A stretch of 64,000 nucleotides of DNA from Clonostachys chloroleuca (taxonomy: Eukaryota > Ascomycota > Sordariomycetes > Hypocreales > Bionectriaceae), in the NCBI GenBank assembly GCA_037952775.1, contig JBANAY010000003.1, positions 10,664,001 to 10,728,000 of the forward strand, read 5' to 3'. Below, piece by piece: positions 12,835-24,644 of the stretch. A program made the position numbers and the translations under genes. The notes beneath the pieces are model-generated. The model worked only from the letters and a program-made list of their open reading frames with translations. It ran no database searches and was not told the origin of the DNA. Position 1 is the stretch's first letter. Every line of letters starts with the position of its first letter.

Positions 12835-14540
12835 AGGGTGTAAGAATGAAGTACATATGAAGATATGATTGACGAGAAGAGATATGATATAAACAACAAA
12901 ATGGGGAGATCGCCGTGGACGGCTACAACAATTATTGCTATTTTTAAGCGCGAAGAGATTAATTGCTCTCGATAGAAGGTTAGAACTTGATACCGTAGTC
13001 TGTTACCACATTGTCTGAATAGGACGAGGAAGGAATATACCTAAATTTTACTTTGTCATCCATCTCAACCAATCTCATCATTCTCGCCCATCTGGTAACA
13101 GGCTCCTTACTGACAAATGAAATGGTATGGAGGGTTCTTGCCCCTTGGTTTGTGTCGTTGATTAATGTAGGAATCTCATGCTCGACAAAGGCTGTCGCTG
13201 CTCACATGGTGGCGTCTGTCTCACGAGCGCCAAATTCCTGGAAACCCTCCTCCTATCCCTTTGGGTGCGATGCGGTGCCGAGCAGGTCAATTTTCAAGAT
13301 TAGATAAGAAGGATACTTAGGAATATAATTCCCCAGATTATACAACCTATATATCAGCAAGCAAGATCAGTAAAATTCTGAAAAAAAATTAAATTTTATA
13401 ATAATTTAGATAGTAATTATTAGTATTTATAGCTGAAATATATTTTAGTTAAGTTAATAAGTCAAAATCAGCTGTTAAAATCAGAGCTGTTTATAATGCC
13501 AAGTCTTCAGCGATCAAAAGTGGAGAAGATTTAGTAGATCAACCTGGCTGGCACCGCATCGCACTCAAAGGGATAAGATCCTAGAGAGAGCGGCGAGAGC
13601 GGCGAGAGGAGCATGGAAGTTCGACAGATGTCTCAGAACTTTAACCCCTCCACAGGGCTTTATGCATCAATTTGATGGCTGGGCGACTGTTTGGCATGCT
13701 AAACGTTGGAAGAAAATTCCCGCTGGTACCTGAGACAAAGATACATTCCACGGGTAGCCACGACTGGAAACGCTTTTCCCTGATCGAGCTGCTGGAAAAG
13801 AGCCCCCTTTGTCCATTTCACAGTAATTCTATCTCTCTCATAGCCACCAAACGGCCAGCGAAATGTCTGGATGGCATACCTACGTCTCCCTTGTAAGAAG
13901 AACGGGTCTAGGCTTGGGGACTGCATCGAATGTTTTTCCACCTGCTCTCTTCTTAGCCGCGGAGAGTAGAAGGCTCCTTTGCGTGGAATCTGTCAAATGT
14001 GGGAACTTTTCATAGCCCTAAATGAGCTATCCATGCCAGAATCAAATCTTATACGTACGTTGTCCGCTATGAGCCCAACTTACATACTTGCCGCTGGTAA
14101 ATCTGCTGCCCTTGGCCCTGCCACCGAAAAGTTTGAGGGGCAGGTCTTGGAGTAGATCCTGTCGTCCCACACTGAGACATTGGACACGCCCAGCCTCCAC
14201 ACGACAGGAACTTATTGGAACGCGAGGTTGAATCGCGAGATGTTGGAGAAGTTTCGTATTAAGAGGAACAGTCTATGACGCTTGGGATCCAGTATTAAAG
14301 GTCTTCAAAGGGCTGGGATAAGGAAATCCTGATATCGAGATTTCTATATATTGGATGCCATGGCACTCACTTTGATTGCAACAATCACACTGGCATCTGT
14401 CCCAGCATTGGCAGCCAACACCATATTGCCTCTATTACAGACTGATTTCTTCAACCCCAAGAGAAATACAAAATCTCGCCCACACGCTCTCTGAAAGCTA
14501 TAATATTGTCCAGTCCAACCCGAATCACCAAACGGCCATC
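12835..14540. other. Intergenic, holds a MITE-like element
   Basis: Apart from the inverted-repeat element at 13254-13575 (listed separately), I see only short chance ORFs. A GGCGAGAGC-type short repeat lies at about 13590-13612. The interval 14330-14540 is the upstream region of the PIR-like gene. Confidence 0.45.
13254..13575. mobile_element. MITE-like element, about 322 bp with terminal inverted repeats
   Basis: The two ends are near-perfect inverted repeats: left 13254-13280 reads TATCCCTTTGGGTGCGATGC followed by GGTGCC, and the right end 13550-13575 is its reverse complement with one mismatch (GGG to GAG), giving about 25 of 26 matches. Partial similarity continues a few bases inward. 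The interior (about 13290-13530) is strikingly AT-rich (runs such as AAATTTTATAATAATTTAG) and has no ORF, as expected for a non-autonomous element or one degraded by RIP. I cannot define a clear target-site duplication. It is unrelated in sequence to the Fot1-like element at 28 kb. Confidence 0.55.
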
Positions 14541-15480
14541 ATGAAGTGGGAATCTGTTTTGCTTGCGTGTCTCTCGGCTGCCGTCCAAGCTGCCCCTCCA
14601 AGTGAGCCTAAAGATGTCGGCAACACAAAGAGAATTCCGGAAGGCTGCTCTGCATCCTATAACGGAAAGTTCCAAATAATTATTAGCAAGAGAACTACAA
14701 AACGTTCAGAAGTACAGGTATGTTACTCATCAATGTCTCCAAAGGGTACCTATGTACAGCCAGCTAACAAGTTCACAGAGTGGAAAGTGTACCGACAAAG
14801 GTGCTCTTGTCATGTCCTTGAAGGACGGTGGACTCATTGATTCGCAGAATCGTATTGGCTCCATCGCCTCAAACCACCAGTTTCAGTTTGATGGCCCTGC
14901 ACAGCCTAATGCACTCGCTACCAAGGGCTGGGCAGTCTGCGATGACTCTACCCTCGCACTCGGCCCAACACGGACCTTCTATGAATGTCTCTCCGGGGAC
15001 TTCTTCAACCTCTACGATAGAAATTCGGCCAAGCAATGCGAGCCCGTGACCATCTACGTCGAGTCGTGCGAGGCCCCAGACAACGCGGACCAGCCACGGG
15101 TCAGCCAGATCGCGGACGGCCAGATCCAGGCCCCAACCAAGGGTGCCATCGTCACCAAGACTCGCAACGCCAAAGTTCATGTGCCCACGGTAGTCCCCCC
15201 GCCACGTCCTGTTACTGAACCTTCACAAGCTCCTCCACCGCCGTTGAGCCCTTCTCCCTCTTCTCCTTCCCAGACACCCGGCCCCAGCATTGGTGTCATC
15301 TCTCCCACACCAACGCCGAAGCTGCAGGCTACCTCCTCCTCTTACTCTCAGCGGCCACAGAAGCCGATTGAGGAGAATCCTACACCCTCCAACCCCCCAG
15401 CATCAAGGGGAAATAAGATGGGATCACATTCTCTCGCGACATTGACCGTGGGCGTATTTTGGATTTTCATGTATATCTAG
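14541..15480 (+). CDS. PIR-like secreted cell-wall protein with Pro-rich tail, 292 aa
   Basis: Two exons, 14541-14717 and 14779-15480, with a 61-nt intron (GTATGT..TTCACAG) in phase 0. Signal peptide at about 1-18 (MKWESVLLACLSAAVQAA), then a Kex2-type Lys30-Arg31 site just before the mature domain, as in yeast PIR proteins. The domain from about 36 to 160 has the PIR C-terminal hallmarks: LKDGGLIDSQNRIGSI and NHQFQFDGP, plus several cysteines. Residues about 170-265 are Pro/Ser/Thr-rich, presumably O-glycosylated. The end is a small hydrophobic stretch (LATLTVGVFWIFMYI), which suggests a GPI anchor. PIR internal repeats are absent. Most likely a covalently linked wall glycoprotein; anchoring mode is inferred. 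Confidence 0.8.
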
Positions 15481-16222
15481 TTAATGAATGCTTGTTTTGT
15501 TTTCAGATTGGGGAAGGGAACACGACTAAGGCATCAGGCTTGATGCCGATGAACCACAGAGCTCTAATGTTACACATTTTTCAGATAGATCAAGTTGAAT
15601 GCAATTCTTCCTAACACACGTATCTCCTGTTTTTGTTTAAGGAGGGAATCGAGTTGTAAAAGGTGTTAATTTTATGTCACACCTCGCTACACCAACTACC
15701 TTAACATTGCGGCTATCTCTGTATGCCTCCTGAAAGGTACTCCTTTATTAGGTAGATCACCTTTGAACCAAAGGCGTCAGTAGGAAGAGTTGAGAACAAA
15801 ACGATGCAACGCCGATCCTTATCCTCTAGCCAAAAAGACACAACTTGAATTAAATAGATGATGTTGAATAATGGTAGCTTCACTAGGAGATCTAGGCGTG
15901 TATCAATAATGGTCGGAAGGAATATAAGGTATTCTGGGAAGGTTTGAGGGTGGGAGATTAGAATGGTGCCTGGACTAATACATTAATTCAACTTGGTATT
16001 ACCTATTACGTACTAGACCCATTTGGGAGCTGCATTTTCAAGTGGGGCGATAATACAAATGACGATAAGCCTTCGCCTTTGCCTGTCACAGTCGGTTTTC
16101 AAAGACCAACATTCAACTCTTCAAGCCTGGAACTTGATCTTTCTACATCCACGCCCGTCGCAACAATAATTTTCCAGCTCTTTCAATTTTGACCTCAAAT
16201 TACGAAATCCCGAGTCTGGAGG
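15481..16222. other. Intergenic, no supported gene
   Basis: Separates the PIR-like gene from the U1 zinc-finger gene, both on the plus strand. It is AT-rich with no ORF of interest. The last 100 bp are the presumed leader of the downstream gene. Confidence 0.45.
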
Positions 16223-17098
16223 ATGGCAGAACACTGGAAATCCACACCAAAATACTGGTGCAAGCATTGCTCTGTTTTCGTCCGCGACACCAAGTTTGAG
16301 CGCCAGAACCATGAAGCTACCGCCAAGCACCAGTACGCCTTGAAGCGCTTCCTACGAGACCTACATCGCGATCATGAAAAGGAGGAGCGCGAGAAGGAGA
16401 GGGCGCGGCGGGAGATTGCCCGGCTTGACGGCGTAGTATCCGGAGCATCGTCGTCTTCGCGGCCTGGACCCCGCGGGAGCTCACAGGCAGGGCCGGCGTC
16501 AGTTGGCTCGACTGAGGCCGAGCTCAAGAAGCAGAGGGAGCAGCTGGCGGAGCTAGGGGTGGCGATGCCCGACGACTTTCGACCCGAGATGGCGATGGCT
16601 GGCGAATGGACCGTTACGAGCACACGAGTCATCGAGGATAAACCTGCTGAAGGGGAGGACAGTAAGGATACCAAGGCAACAGGGGTTCGCAAGCGAGAAG
16701 TCACTGAGGAGGAGAAGGAGGAGGAGGAAGTCCTACAGAGTCTGTTTAAGAAGCCGAGGAGGTGGGGTCGAGATTCAAAAACTGTTGGCAACCAAGATGA
16801 GGACGCAGACCTGGATGCTCTTCTGAACGGCTCGATATTGACACACCAAAATCAGAATGCTGGCGCCGACCTCAATGTCAAAACTGAGGATGAGGCCCCC
16901 GAATCCAAGGAGGAGGTCAAGAAGGAAGAACCAGACCCAGTTAAAAAGGAACCCGACACAGAGGTACAGGGTTTCACCATGCCAGACGACACTGCAGAGC
17001 TGAAACCAGAACCCCAAGTTAAAAAAGAAGACGGCGAGACGGGACTAGCACCAATTGTATTCAAGAAGCGGAAACCCAAAACGGTACGACAGAAGTAG
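16223..17098 (+). CDS. U1-type zinc-finger protein, WBP4/FBP21-like splicing factor, 291 aa
   Basis: Single exon. The N-terminus carries a U1-like C2H2 zinc finger with Cys13, Cys16, His30 and His36 (YWCKHCSVFVRDTKFERQNH), immediately followed by KHQYALKRFLRDLHRDH. This arrangement is characteristic of WBP4/FBP21-type spliceosomal proteins, which bind the early U2/B-complex spliceosome. A basic/acidic coiled segment follows (52-70). The rest is low-complexity with repeated Lys-Glu-Glu/Pro blocks (VKKEEPDPVKKEPD), and the C-terminus ends in a basic IVFKKRKPKTVRQK. The WW domains of animal WBP4 are missing, as is common in fungi. Probably nuclear. Zinc-finger call is strong; ortholog identity is moderate. 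Confidence 0.78.
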   Translation: MAEHWKSTPKYWCKHCSVFVRDTKFERQNHEATAKHQYALKRFLRDLHRDHEKEEREKERARREIARLDGVVSGASSSSRPGPRGSSQAGPASVGSTEAELKKQREQLAELGVAMPDDFRPEMAMAGEWTVTSTRVIEDKPAEGEDSKDTKATGVRKREVTEEEKEEEEVLQSLFKKPRRWGRDSKTVGNQDEDADLDALLNGSILTHQNQNAGADLNVKTEDEAPESKEEVKKEEPDPVKKEPDTEVQGFTMPDDTAELKPEPQVKKEDGETGLAPIVFKKRKPKTVRQK

Positions 17099-17707
17099 TT
17101 GGTTCATGATTTCCTTTTTTTATGACACCGAGGCATGCTACTTGGGCAGTCTTATTGAGGGTCTCCAACCAGGTATGCAGCAAGGTGGGCCGGGCGTATG
17201 AGATCTCATAATCATGATCAGAGGTATCATCATGAATCACTTCCACCGTAGTAATATATCCATGCGCGCGCCCTTCTTTCTACGCGTTTCCACCCAACCC
17301 ATTTGGTGGGTTGGGTATTTTTGGGAATAAGGCTTTCGTTCCAACTTCTATTTCCGGTTTTCCGTCCTAAGCGATCGTCAGCCACTCAACGACAAGCGAG
17401 GACCCAACTTGACCCTCAGTCTAGCTCGAGAAAGCAATTTCCATAATGAGAAATTTGACAAATGGGGTAGGCACTGCTTACACATCTCGACATTCGCAAT
17501 AGTGTTCGTAGCCAACCACGGGAAGCTATGCCGAGGTTTGGAGGGGCAAGAGTGATAGCAGGGATGTCTTCATCTCCACCTCGTCCGCTTCATCTTTTAC
17601 TTATTTTCCACTCTTCAACAGTTTTGAATCGAGCTTTTTTCTAGTCACAGATCCAAGAGAGACCCTCAATCGATAAACCTGCTTTGCTTTACATCGAAAC
17701 AACAAAG
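17099..17707. other. Intergenic / promoter of dienelactone hydrolase gene
   Basis: No ORF with support. A palindromic CCCAACCCATTTGGTGGGTTGGG lies at about 17294-17316 and could be a hairpin or dyad-symmetric site near the 3' end of the zinc-finger gene. The last 100 bp form the AT/CT-rich leader of the next gene. Confidence 0.4.
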
Positions 17708-18620
17708 ATGGCCTCAAACGCCCCTGGTGAATGCTGCGCTCGCGGCTGGATTCTCAGGTAGGCACCACCCCGCATCCCCTCATTGCGATGCCAAGAAGGA
17801 TTCGCAAAGCATGGCTCCGGGGGTACACAAAACAACTGACAGCATGAAGTGGCGAACCCGCTGGAGAAATCATCAAATGTGCTGATGGGAAGACCGACGC
17901 ATATCTGGCTACACCTGGTGCGGATTTCCCTGCCAAGAAGGATTCAGCTATTATCATCCTGTCAGACATCTTTGGCATTTATCCCAATAGCCAATTGATG
18001 GCCGACAGTTTTGCCGCTCAAGGCTACACCACACTCATTCCTGATATTTTCAATGGCGACCAGGCGCCAGTGGAGAGACCAGCTGGTTGGGATATCGCGG
18101 CGTGGATCACTAAGGGGAGTGACGGCAATAACCCTCATACACCCGCCACCATTGACCCCATCGTCATCCAAGGAATTGAAACCTTGAAGAGCTTGGGAAT
18201 CAAGAGAATTGGCGGTGTCGGGTATTGCTTTGGCGCCAAGGTAATACCTAGCCCTGGCTAAACATTGTTGCATCACTGACACAGGCTAAATAGTATGTTG
18301 TGCGCAACTACAAGCACGGAATCGATGTTGGCTACTCTGCGCACCCTTCCTTTGTTGAGGAGGAGGAGCTGGCTGCGATCACTGGCCCCTTCTCCATTTC
18401 TGCTGCCGAGACTGACGAAATCTTCCCCGAGAAGTTGCGAATCAAGTCTGAGGAAATCCTGAGGAAGACAGGCCTGCCTTACCAGATCAATCTCTTCCAG
18501 GGCGTCGAGCACGGCTTCGCTGTTCGTGGTAACCCCAATGTTCGAGCGGAGAGGTTTGCCAAGGAACAGGCCTTCAAGCAGGCCGTGGCGTGGTTTGACG
18601 AGTTTCTTGTCAACCCATAA
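17708..18620 (+). CDS. Dienelactone hydrolase family protein, 255 aa
   Basis: Three exons: 17708-17757, 17850-18240 and 18294-18620, with introns of 92 and 53 nt. The first junction (GWIL|SGEPAGEIIKC) uses the acceptor at 17848-17849, because the earlier AG candidate leads into a stop. The predicted alpha/beta-hydrolase triad is Cys143 in GYCFGAK, Asp188 in AAETDEIFP and His220 in VEHGFAVRG, exactly the dienelactone hydrolase arrangement with a cysteine nucleophile. Cytosolic. In bacteria the family opens dienelactones in chloroaromatic degradation, while the physiological substrate of fungal paralogs is generally unknown. Length and residues look intact. Confidence 0.9.
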
Positions 18621-19427
18621 GGCAACGCGGGTTTATGGTGGAAGAGCGCATGTTGGGACCATTCTTTAGTGCAGGTCCAGCTAGCCGGAGTAATTTATAC
18701 CGAGCTGTTGCTTGGGGTGTTAGCTTCAAACTAAGATTTTGATGTTGTACCACCTCAATGCGCAATGAAACTGTGTCCTTTGCCACCTTTGAAATTCGGT
18801 GAGGGTTTATTGACTGGCTGGTGTGTACTACAAAGAAAGTGGAGGGATACTCAGTATCTCCCAAGGTGTCATTCGTTATGCATCTGAGAATCACTGCAGA
18901 CGCTGAGTTCCGATTGGCTGCTGGTGCTTGTCAAACCTGGTGCCCGGGTCGAGTCCTCACACCCTCTAGCGTCATCGTGATAGTGGAATGGGTTGAAGGT
19001 TTCGTGCTACATATGACGGCATATAGAGTCTGACAGTGGTATATTGCATAGTTGTGGCCTGGAGATGGCAAGCAGATCTGATGGATACTCAGGTCATTCA
19101 AGTCAGCACGATCCCCGAGCCAGGGAAGTGCTAAGAATAGGAATATCCAACAGACGTAATCTGATGTCTCAGAAGGGAATCACAGGATTAGGCGGGTGGA
19201 GCCGCTGCACTAACCCATGACCTCGTAACTAGCTGTGGGGGAGTTCACATCGTTCAGTGCTAATATAGCGCTGGGGGTTCGTCCTTCAAGCTTTTATGTA
19301 ATGATCGAACTAACCTCGAGTTCCCATCTGTCATCCTCCACCGCAACATACTTACTCGCCACCTCGTCTCACTACCTGCGGCTGGAAAGAAAGTATTGCC
19401 AGCTCAGAATGCTCGCGAGCACCTGTA
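18621..19427. other. Intergenic / promoter of TAPT1-like gene
   Basis: Short ORFs only, without family resemblance. The stretch 19300-19427 is CT-rich and is presumed to be the leader of the next gene. Confidence 0.4.
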
Positions 19428-22400
19428 ATGGCCGCTACAGCCGAGTACGACTATTTTCGCCCGGAGACAGAAGCGACCACCAAGACGCCAAGACGGCGAG
19501 AGGGTCTCGAGCCACCGCCATGCATCTCGACAAGTGATGGGAGCTTTACGAGTGTTAGCCCTCCGACGTCAGTAGCCTCGACACTGGCCACCCCATCCTC
19601 CGATGACGACCGGTCCTCAATAGAAGAAGAAAGGAACAAACTACTTGGGCACGAGCAATTGAAAGTGCCACTACCCTCAGACCCAGCGCCACTGCCCACG
19701 CCATTGCCCTCGCAGGACCGTACCATGGCGAATGGACACACAGACGGCGCTGCGGCCAAGTCGCGAAGCCGGAGCGGTAGTCTAAAGGTCCGAAGATTGT
19801 CTGCGACCGACCTCCAAGAATTGACCAAGTCTCCTGACTCCTTGCCAATCGCACCTGCCCCCGAACGACGTTTCGTCGATTTTGACAGGAGATCAGTGCC
19901 CTCTGATCACCATGAGCTGTTGCCGAAATCTGCGATCGACCCTGGGACAGATTACGGCCAGTTCGACGGGCGCGGCGGCCGAAGACCGTGGCAGCAGGTA
20001 AGAGACAGAGTTGACTTTGGCCAGCCCAGCCCAGCCCCCAGGACGGCATCAACGCCACCAGCCAACCGCACCAGATTTCCCAACGAACACTCCGCGGCAG
20101 CCACATCTCCCAGGCGGTACTCCTTCAATCAACCGATGCGTCCTCCTCCCTTAAATCTGAACATTGATACACGGCACTTGGCCTCGCTGCCATCGATCCG
20201 AACGGGCCCTGCCGCCATCACCACACCCAAGATCCCAGATCCACAATCTGCCACAGGGCCACCGTCGCCCTTGCTGGGGAAAATACCCTTGCCCCCGATG
20301 TCGATACCCACCCACCTACAGCTTGAGATTGCAGCACAGCGACCTAGCCCTCTCTATATTCATCATCCGCATTCTAATGACACCCCCTACGAGTCGAGCG
20401 CTGTCAAGCTTGAAAGACTCAAAAACGTCCTTCTCCTGCCTCCATACTTGGAGCGGACCTTGAACTTCGGCGCCCTTGCCTGCTTGGACGCTTGGTTGCA
20501 CACATTCACAATTCTACCTATTCGATTCGTCCTTGCTGTTGGAGTCCTGGTCAAATGGTGGGCTTACGTTTTATGGAAGGAGGTCAAATGGCTTGTTGGC
20601 TTTGTATGGGTTGGAATGGGTAGGCTGCGCCGCCGCGGACGAGAGTCTAAGAGGCAAAATGGACAGTCTGCCGGAGGCCGTTCCCGAAGCTGTAGCACAG
20701 CGAGCGAATTTTCCGTCGACTTCGACACAGCTCCTACACCGCGAGAACGGTACCCAGCTCGGCAACGGGGCGATTCCCGCCTGAGCGGAACTGGAAGTAC
20801 CAGACCAGCAGTTCAGATTCAAAGTCAAAGCCATAACCCCGGGCCCAAATCTGGCTCTTTTCGTCATAAGAGGACGAAGTCGATGCCTTCGAATCTGACA
20901 ACTTTCCACAAGGCAGATCTCTTACAAGGGGCTGTCATTATCTTCAGCTCAATGGCACTCATGACGCTTGATGCAAGTCGAATGTACCATTTTATTCGTG
21001 CCCAATCCGCAATTAAGCTCTATGTCATCTACAATATCTTAGAGGTCGGTGATCGTCTTCTCTCTGCTTTAGGCCAAGACATTCTCGAGTGTTTGTTCAG
21101 TAACGAAACACTCTCTCGAAACTCATCTGGTCGTTCGAAAGTTCTTATGCCACTCGGAATGTTCATTCTGGCACTGGTGTACAACTGCCTTCATTCTGTC
21201 GCCCTGTATTACCAGGTCATCACGCTTAATGTCGCCGTCAATTCGTACTCGAATGCCCTCCTGACCCTACTTCTGTCTAATCAGTTTGTCGAAATCAAGA
21301 GCACCGTATTCAAAAGGTGCGAAAAGGACAATCTGTTCCAACTCACTTGTGCGGACATAGTAGAGCGCTTCCAACTTTGGATCATGCTCTTCATTATTGG
21401 CCTACGCAATGTTGTAGAAGTCGGTGGTTTATCAGTTCCTGGAACCGGGCTTGAGGCCGATGATGACCTTTCTGGACCCATCCCTCTTCGAAATCCTTCA
21501 ATTCTGCCACATAGTTTCACTGTGCTGCCTTCGTGGCTGATATCTGGGGAAGTCTTGTCACCATTCCTGATCGTGATTGGCAGTGAGATGTTGGTTGATT
21601 CTATAAAGCATGCCTATGTGACCAAGTTCAACAATATCAAACCTGCCTTTTACAGCCGAATCCTTGATATTCTCTGCAAGGACTACTACACGAATGTGAG
21701 TATCACGGAGCTTACAGTTGTTCGATGCTTAAACTAACAAATTTCCCCTCTAGGCATTTACGACTCCTCAGTTAACCCGGCGGCTGGGACTGGCAGTTAT
21801 CCCCCTCTCTTGCCTATTCATTCGAGCTTCATTCCAGACATACCACATGTTCCTATCAACTCACTTGCCAATGCCAGTGCCGCAATCGACGCAAACCTCC
21901 CTAACGGAGGAGCAAGCTGCGCCGTCATCACCAGCCATGATGGCAGCCCTCAACCGTTTTGACACTCTGATCCGTGATTCTCTGGGCCGTGCTACGTACG
22001 GATACCCATACGGGTCACCCCTAAACTCCCGTCCTTGGTACTCTTGGACCTCTGATGATGTTATTGCAGCGCTCACAATGATTGTCTTTTTCTTCCTTAT
22101 GTTTTTGGTTTTGCTTGTCATCAAGCTGCTCCTCGGGATGGTCCTGCTAAAGTATTCTCGTAATCGATACGCCCAGATGAAACAAAAGGAGGCCCTAATC
22201 GCCGCAGGGAAGGCCGAAAGAGAGGCATACGAGGCCAACAGCCGCAGGGCCGGTGGTTATGGGTATGTAGAAGTGGGCGAGGAGCGGCAGCGATGGATAC
22301 ACGCCGACGAGAAGGAAGGGTTGAAAGGCGGCAAGGGGCCCGGCGGGAAGCGAGTCGGGGTAGACGAGAAGAAGAAGCCCGATGCTGAGTATAACGGCGT

Positions 22401-22437
22401 TTTCCGGTACGACATGGTGGCGAAACGCATTTGGTAG
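19428..22437 (+). CDS. TAPT1/DUF747 family ER membrane protein, 983 aa
   Basis: Two exons, 19428-21695 and 21754-22437, separated by a 58-nt intron (GTGAGT..CTCTAG) in phase 0. The first approximately 330 residues are disordered, rich in Ser/Pro/Arg. Then come hydrophobic segments (about 350-400) and the DUF747 core from about residue 495 (ADLLQGAVIIFSSMALMTLD, YNILEVGDRLLSALGQDI, LHSVALYYQVITLNVAVNSY, LLLSNQFVEIKSTVFKR). A final pair of hydrophobic segments sits in exon 2 (IPLSCLFIRASFQTY; VIAALTMIVFFFLMFLVLLV). It is the fungal counterpart of human TAPT1 and yeast Emp65, ER membrane proteins linked to folding and trafficking. The highly charged C-terminus is cytosolic by prediction. No break seen. 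Confidence 0.9.
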
Positions 22438-22823
22438 GCGTTCTTTGTTGTTTTTTTCCTTCTTGCTTCAATTCTTGCCTCTGTTACAATCAATTGGGCA
22501 TGTTTGAGCCCTCGATTAACGGCGCGTGGATGGCCACATCACGCTACATAGAGTCTTGTTTGATTGGGTTTGGGCTCTAAGTCTTTTCGGAGTTTCATTT
22601 AGTTGCTAGATTTTTTAGTTCCGCTTTACATGGATACAGCGTCCAATTTCATCAGTCTCATACCTACTCATAGACGATCTTTTAACTATGCTGAAGACTG
22701 AAACCTGGTTGATTTTCTGTGAATAGACCTGAAATATTGCAAAGTGTCTTCTGGGATGCAGATTATGATTTGCATAGTGCAATATCAATTAAATAATTTT
22801 ATTCTCGCTACATTTATATCTAT
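22438..22823. other. Intergenic between convergent genes
   Basis: Shared 3' region of the TAPT1-like gene (+) and GPI16 (-). T-rich tracts near 22445-22465 and AT-rich sequence near 22780-22815 are consistent with polyadenylation signals on both strands. No ORF. Confidence 0.5.
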
Positions 22824-24644
22824 TTATCCTGCCAGCCGCCTGGTAATGACAGCCAGAAATCGCTTGAGCTTCGACTTCACTGGGGACTCGAAACCCTCAT
22901 CGGCGCCAACAATCTGCCTTACTAAGATGTTGTATAGCCCGCCAAACGACAGGGCGATGGCCGTAGATGTGAAAATGATGACATTATATGGCATGCTGAA
23001 ATCGGGTGTGGGAAGATAGAGGAGCAGACTCGTGGTCCGGATGTTCATCTTCCTGGGCGAGAGCGTCGTGATGACGGCGGCAGCGACGTCGAATCCTCGA
23101 TTAGCGTCCGGGGGGTATTCGGTATAACGGAGGATAGATTTCTCGAAATCGTAAGTAAGGAAAACAGTCGACTTGGGGGGGATGCGCAGGAGCAGCTCAA
23201 GCTGGGTACCACGCTCGCGGTCGAGCGCGGGTCTGTAGTATATTTCTTTGACAATCTCTGCCGACGTTTCTGCCGAGGTCGTGGGGATGGACGAGGCTGC
23301 AGAGATGCGGGTGCTCAGAGTGTGCAGGTATACTCGCATAAACCATGGTAGGGACTCCATGTAGACGAACTCGACCTCCTCGTCACCTGGGTTGGTGAGG
23401 ATCGCTTGCACGCCGCCGTGTTCCTGTCCATATCCGGTGAAACTCCTATCGGCGTAGAGAAGGGGCTGCTCAGGTTCCACAAGCTCTTTGCCGTCGCTTG
23501 AGGCATCTAGCTGGGTGAGGACCAAATTGAAGTCACCATCCGATGTCAGGTCATAGCAACGAGAATCACTGTCCTGGCTCTTGATCTCGGTAGATCCTTC
23601 AGAAGCAAATATGCTTCTCGAGTGGGGAACTTCGACACAGACAGGGGGACTCCTGGCTCTATCAAGGGGCATGCTCCCTTGATTGACTTGCCAAACACCT
23701 GCTCCAGAGTCCATTCCTGGCTCTGAAGATGGTCCACCGGGAAGCAGACGCTGTCCGAGTGATAGGACTTGGACGTATCGCAGACTAATTCGTGTCCCTG
23801 AATTGGTCTTGGAATCAGATTGTCTGTCCAGCGTTAGCCTTCATCTGTTATATGCCATCAAAATAATCAATGATAACGTACCTCGTGGACGTTTGGAGCG
23901 GCTGATATCCAGCACCATGTCAATTGTCTGTTCTACTTCCAGGAGACATTCGCCTCCTGGAGGGCAAACCGGTCGCACATCGATCGCCATGCTCTGGAAA
24001 GAGGCATCGAAGAGTTTGTGCCCATCAAGGAGGCTACCGATGCCCGCCTTACCCTTGCATGGCAGAAGCTTCAAGAAAGGCGTCAAGTTCTCTGTGCATA
24101 CGACCTCGTGCGGCAACACTCCATGCAGGAGCTTGGCATTGGCGAGCGTGGTATTGGGATGGTCGCCCTCAGCCTGGAAAGACACGACAGGACGGATCGT
24201 ACGGGTCTCGTCGATGAAGTTCAAGCTTGCGCAGAAGAGACCCGACAGGGCATTTGTAAGAGTCAACCACTTCGCATCCGCCTCCTCGTCCGTCTCAGCG
24301 TCCAGCCAAGCCCAGAGCTCGACTCCTGTGCCTCCCTCCCTAGTGCCATCCCAGGGCCGAGCTCCCCAGTTCTCTGCGTCCCACCGTCCTAGCGTGAAGC
24401 GCAGATGTAGCTCTCGCGTGCCGGCATATTGAAGGATCTGGCCTAAAGAACGAGGAAATAGACGGAAGTTTTGTGATTCAAAGTCGGCCAATGACGTGTT
24501 CGATCGGAAGTTGAAGCTCGCAAGTAGGTTTGAGAGAGGCAACGGCCGTAGGTTGAGCTGCTCGTGGTAGCCCGATGATGCTGATGCGGTAGAAAGCAGG
24601 AGACTAGATGCCAGCAGCGAGGAAATGCTCAAGGGGGAACGCAT
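22824..24644 (-). CDS. GPI16: GPI transamidase subunit Gpi16/PIG-T, with a 1-nt frameshift
   Basis: Two exons, 24644-23882 and 23823-22824, across a 58-nt intron (GTACGT..GGACAG). Gpi16 is an ER-membrane subunit of the complex that replaces the C-terminal signal of proteins with a GPI anchor. Visible: signal peptide (MRSPLSISSLLASSLLLSTA), lumenal blocks including QILQYAGTRELHLRFTLGRW, WTLEQVFGKSIKGACPL, FTGYGQEHGGVQAIL and YMESLPWFMRVYLHT, a membrane helix near the C-terminus (YNVIIFTSTAIALSFGGLYN) and a basic tail. Reading breaks between KGACPL and PPVCVEVP: the frame resumes one base out of step, exactly at a run of four C (plus-strand G at 23666-23669). A five-base run would restore a continuous protein of about 587 residues, the normal family length. 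Gpi16 is essential in yeast, so a sequence error is more likely than a null allele. Confidence 0.9.

Noticed and set aside
22824..23823. Hypothesis that the GPI16 break is an intron or programmed frameshift
   Set aside because: The only GT..AG pair is about 29 nt and would delete the conserved KGACPL block; no slippery site plus structure typical of programmed shifting was noted.
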